Origin: Methanobacteriota archaeon
GTDB taxonomy: Archaea; Halobacteriota; Halobacteria; Halobacteriales; Halalkalicoccaceae
Assembly (NCBI GenBank): GCA_022561895.1
Contig: JADFQH010000138.1
Coordinates: 1 to 7,738, forward strand
Length of the DNA stretch: 7,738 nucleotides
Direction: 5' to 3'
The number at the start of each line of letters is the position of its first letter. Position 1 is the first letter of the stretch. Position numbers and translations under genes: made by a program. Positions 5,818-7,738 of the stretch are shown here, one piece after another. Below the pieces are notes generated by a model that was not told the DNA's origin, did no database searches, and saw only the letters and a list, made by a program, of their open reading frames with translations.

Positions 5818-5944
5818 CGAGCGCGTGGTCTGTCTCACGACCGGCCACCTGCTCAAAGATCCCGACGCGGCGGCCGCGGCAGGTGTGGAGCCGGAATCCG
5901 TGCCGGACGAGACGGAAGGAGTGCTGGACCATCTCGCAGGATAG
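5818..5944 (+). pseudogene. thrC 3'-end remnant (direct repeat, copy B)
   Basis: This is a headless copy of the last 42 codons of threonine synthase, translating as ERVVCLTTGHLLKDPDAA and ending VLDHLAG plus TAG. It keeps the reading frame with no internal stop and matches 4177-4303 in direct orientation. It has no PLP lysine or other catalytic part, so it cannot be an enzyme. The frame is open back to 5738, and a GTG at 5783 could begin a 53-residue peptide, but there is no promoter or Shine-Dalgarno signal. Similarity may extend weakly upstream to 5804 if three codons are missing (NEVRTVER against REDGTVGSDER). Most mismatches are synonymous, so both copies have been under coding selection: either it was recently functional, or one copy came from another strain's thrC. 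Confidence 0.88.
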
Positions 5945-5967
5945 TCCGAAAGCGCCGAGACAGTCCT

Positions 5968-6780
5968 TCAGAACGGCTCCGAATCCACGCCGTTTTCGGT
6001 CTCGATACCGGCTGGTTCAGGGAGAATCGAACGGTAGTAGACGACGTGGTAGGTCCACGCGAGCGCAATAGCGAGCGTACCGAGCGTGAGCCCGAGAACA
6101 ACTGAGAGGACAAAGAGCGGTTCGGAGACGACCATCGCGCTTCCCTGGCCCGCCTCGGGGTCGGGGAACTCGACGGCGAGGAAGAACAGCGCCATATCGG
6201 GAAGTCGCGGAGCAAACGAAAGCAGCCAGAAGAGAATCGAATAACCGATCACGCTGAGGAAGTTGCGTCGAACGAGACCGGCGCTGTGTGAGAACGCACC
6301 GATCGCACCGGTGTCCGAGATGACGACACCGGTATCGTAGAACTGTAAGAACACGTACAGTACTGCGGCTGGCAGGAAGACAATCACGGCTCCCGTGACG
6401 ATCGCGAGACCGGTCCCGCCAGCACCGACGGCAGCGATCGCCGCGAAGATCACCGCTCCAGCCACGATAGTACCGAACAGAACGAAAAACGCGACGGTGG
6501 CCCCCAACATCGAGAGGTAGTTCGATCGACCGGTGCTGAAGAACCGACCGACGCTCGTCTCTCCGTCGAGTCCGGCGTGAACCAGTCCGATGAAACCCGC
6601 GAGCACGAACGGCCAGAGCAAGATCCAGAACACAGTGAGACCGAGACCGGCAAATGGACCGGCGAACTGGGCGAATACGGAGAGTTCACCGAAAATCGCA
6701 AAGAACAGCCCGCCAACCAGAATAACGGGGTTCTCTCGAAGCGTCGTTACAGCCGTTGACAACGAATTAATCGCGCCCAT
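5968..6780 (-). CDS. Polytopic membrane protein of unknown function (haloarchaeal DUF7847-like)
   Basis: A 270-residue integral membrane protein with about six hydrophobic segments (roughly 18-40, 45-72, 88-110, 113-138, 165-183 and 211-238), separated by short polar loops, and an acidic C-terminal tail (EPAGIETENGVDSEPF) probably in the cytoplasm. The N-terminus (MGAINSLSTAVTTLRENPVI) is the amphipathic opening typical of a haloarchaeal membrane family that I recall, with modest confidence, as DUF7847. No catalytic or transport motif is evident. I start at the ATG ending at 6780: a TATA-like box (6801-6808) is about 25 nt upstream, whereas the in-frame ATG at 6795 is only about 10 nt from that box. 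The gene converges on thrC and its displaced 3' remnant, with 23 nt between stops. Confidence 0.85.
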   Translation of the reverse strand: MGAINSLSTAVTTLRENPVILVGGLFFAIFGELSVFAQFAGPFAGLGLTVFWILLWPFVLAGFIGLVHAGLDGETSVGRFFSTGRSNYLSMLGATVAFFVLFGTIVAGAVIFAAIAAVGAGGTGLAIVTGAVIVFLPAAVLYVFLQFYDTGVVISDTGAIGAFSHSAGLVRRNFLSVIGYSILFWLLSFAPRLPDMALFFLAVEFPDPEAGQGSAMVVSEPLFVLSVVLGLTLGTLAIALAWTYHVVYYRSILPEPAGIETENGVDSEPF

Positions 6781-6800
6781 ACGATGTCTGATCAATGATG

Positions 6801-6808
6801 AATTAATA
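6801..6808 (-). promoter_or_regulatory. TATA-like box for the membrane-protein gene
   Basis: On the minus strand this reads TATTAATT, centred about 25 nt before the ATG at 6780. It gives a leaderless transcript and argues against the upstream in-frame ATG at 6795. Confidence 0.5.
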
Positions 6809-6812
6809 GTTT

Positions 6813-7146
6813 TGTGGTGAGTCCCAACAGAATTGTTGCTGGAGATCAGATGGTTATTAGAGTGACAGTCGAACGAACAACCACCGCTGGTAGCGCGAGC
6901 ATGAGGGGGCCTTGTGAAAGTTTCGGGCGGAGAGAATTATCTCGAAAGGGAAACGTGTAATCTATCGGGCAACTGTTACTCTGCTGAACACCCTATCGAT
7001 GAGAGACGAAGTCGGCGTGGAATCGGACATAGCGTCAAGCAGTACAGCTAACGCTGAGAAAATATTGTAACTATTATACTTGTGCTGCCTTCTCACAGCA
7101 CAAAGCTTATTGCTTGACAGATTATTGTGTAATTAAATATAATAGT
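6813..7146. other. A+T-rich intergenic stretch without a convincing gene
   Basis: About 330 bp between two divergently transcribed genes, clearly richer in A+T than the coding regions, especially from 7055 to 7146. I see no tRNA, CRISPR repeat or recognisable coding sequence. It holds a GTG-started 45-codon frame (6914-7051) without acidic bias or promoter, a weak stem around 6921-6947, and the perfect inverted repeat at 7080-7103. The A/T-rich last 30 bases probably carry the promoter of the lipoprotein gene, but several TATA-like placements are possible. Confidence 0.6.
7080..7103. repeat. Perfect 8-bp inverted repeat upstream of the lipoprotein gene
   Basis: TTGTGCTG and CAGCACAA are exact reverse complements separated by eight bases (CCTTCTCA). 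The repeat lies 44 nt before the lipoprotein start, in the region upstream of its likely promoter. It could be a regulator site (two half-sites about 1.5 turns apart) or an RNA hairpin; no T run follows, so a terminator is unlikely. Confidence 0.6.
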
Positions 7147-7738
7147 ATGGTTTTGAATAGAAGATCATATTTGATGTCGGTAGGAGTGTTTGTCTCAGCT
7201 GGTGGGTGTCTCAACAATGGACCAATGGATTCGGACATGACATTACCAGGAATCTACCTCGAAACCGAGGTACAAGATTCGGATAGCGGGTTCACGTTCG
7301 ACGGAGACGTTATCGAGGAATTCGATGACGACTCGCCAGCCCGTATTCGACTCCGTGTCACTAACGACTCGGACGAGGAACGCGAGTTCGGGTTCTACGC
7401 AACACCGCCGTTCAGTTCCTACGGCGGCGAGCAACGCAATGGCGACGCGGAGGTACATCTCGTTCCGGACGACAGGGACCAGCTCATGTCCGTAGACGAG
7501 ACTGGCGAGCCGGACGAGTGGATCCCCTCGCGCCCGCAGGACGGATGTTGGCAGGCGATGACCGATCACCGGCCGGTTCCTCCGGACGTCGACCGACGGT
7601 TCGAACCTCTCGATGCGGGGGAGGCGGTCGAACACGAGTACACCGTTCTCAGTAGTCCGAAAAACGAGGACTGTTTCCCGGCTGGTGAGTACGTAGTCGA
7701 AGGCTCACTAGCGATCGGCGGTGAAGAAGAGGAAACGG
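7147..7738 (+). CDS. Tat-dependent lipoprotein, N-terminal part (runs off window)
   Basis: An open frame of 197 codons to the window edge. The signal is short: MVLNRRSYLM, with the Arg pair at residues 5-6, a hydrophobic run SVGVFVSAGG, and the lipobox Cys at 21 (SAGGC), after which comes the Asn/Gly/Asp-rich mature start typical of haloarchaeal lipoproteins. The mature domain is strongly acidic with beta-like stretches (SPARIRLRVTNDSDEEREFGFYA at about 59-81; YTVLSSPKNEDCFPAGEYVVEG at about 166-187). It has two further Cys (about 138 and 176) that could pair. The central pattern, terms for tolerated 'normal' deviations followed by a CWQ...EPLDAGE segment, resembles haloarchaeal extracellular immunoglobulin-like lipoproteins, but I cannot name a family. 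The first 100 bases are A+T-richer than the rest. Confidence 0.8.
   Translation, partial: MVLNRRSYLMSVGVFVSAGGCLNNGPMDSDMTLPGIYLETEVQDSDSGFTFDGDVIEEFDDDSPARIRLRVTNDSDEEREFGFYATPPFSSYGGEQRNGDAEVHLVPDDRDQLMSVDETGEPDEWIPSRPQDGCWQAMTDHRPVPPDVDRRFEPLDAGEAVEHEYTVLSSPKNEDCFPAGEYVVEGSLAIGGEEEET

Noticed and set aside
7243..7635. 130-codon minus-strand frame inside the lipoprotein gene
   Set aside because: The plus strand carries a Tat lipobox signal and acidic composition. The antisense frame has neither a promoter nor a recognisable motif.
1..7738. CRISPR array, tRNA, rRNA or complete insertion sequence
   Set aside because: No regularly spaced repeats, tRNA-like cloverleaf, rRNA sequence or intact transposase frame was seen.

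Overview
The window looks like chromosomal DNA from a halophilic archaeon (class Halobacteria). The predicted proteins are rich in Asp and Glu. Two exported proteins carry twin-arginine signals. Most genes have an A/T-rich TATA-like box 25-30 nt before the start codon, which implies leaderless transcripts. An argE-type hydrolase overlaps argF, as in the haloarchaeal arginine cluster. I cannot assign a genus.

Layout. (1) 2-1236: the 3' end of an ArgE/LysK-type hydrolase overlaps argF (ornithine carbamoyltransferase) by ATGA; a small hairpin follows. (2) 1344-2171: a Tat-exported protein of unknown function. (3) 2299-2988: a winged-helix regulator, then an 81-residue protein of unknown function whose start is preceded by a perfect 13-bp palindrome plus a third half-site touching the ATG. 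(4) 3047-4303: threonine synthase (thrC), with a decayed N-terminal zinc ribbon. (5) 4304-5817: an A+T-richer block with a RimJ/RimL-like GNAT acetyltransferase and a two-gene toxin-antitoxin operon (AbrB-type antitoxin, MazF/PemK toxin). (6) 5818-5944: a second, headless copy of the last 42 codons of thrC. (7) 5968-6780, minus strand: a polytopic membrane protein. (8) 6796-7146: an A+T-rich stretch with no convincing gene but a perfect 8-bp inverted repeat. (9) 7147 to the window end: the start of a Tat lipoprotein.

The main observation is that the GNAT/antitoxin/toxin block lies between two direct copies of the thrC 3' end. The copies are about 90% identical over 126 nt (96% over the first 105 nt) and end in stop codons at the same position. 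The simplest reading is that a short segment entered at the 3' end of thrC and brought, or kept, a replacement end for the gene, so thrC stayed intact and the old end was left downstream. Without the insert, thrC would converge on the membrane-protein gene with about 23 nt between their stops. No integrase or transposase is visible, so either the mechanism was homologous recombination, or the recombinase acted from elsewhere or has been lost. The toxin-antitoxin pair would be expected to stabilise such an insert. The insertion history is inference; the repeat and the genes between its copies are read directly from the sequence.
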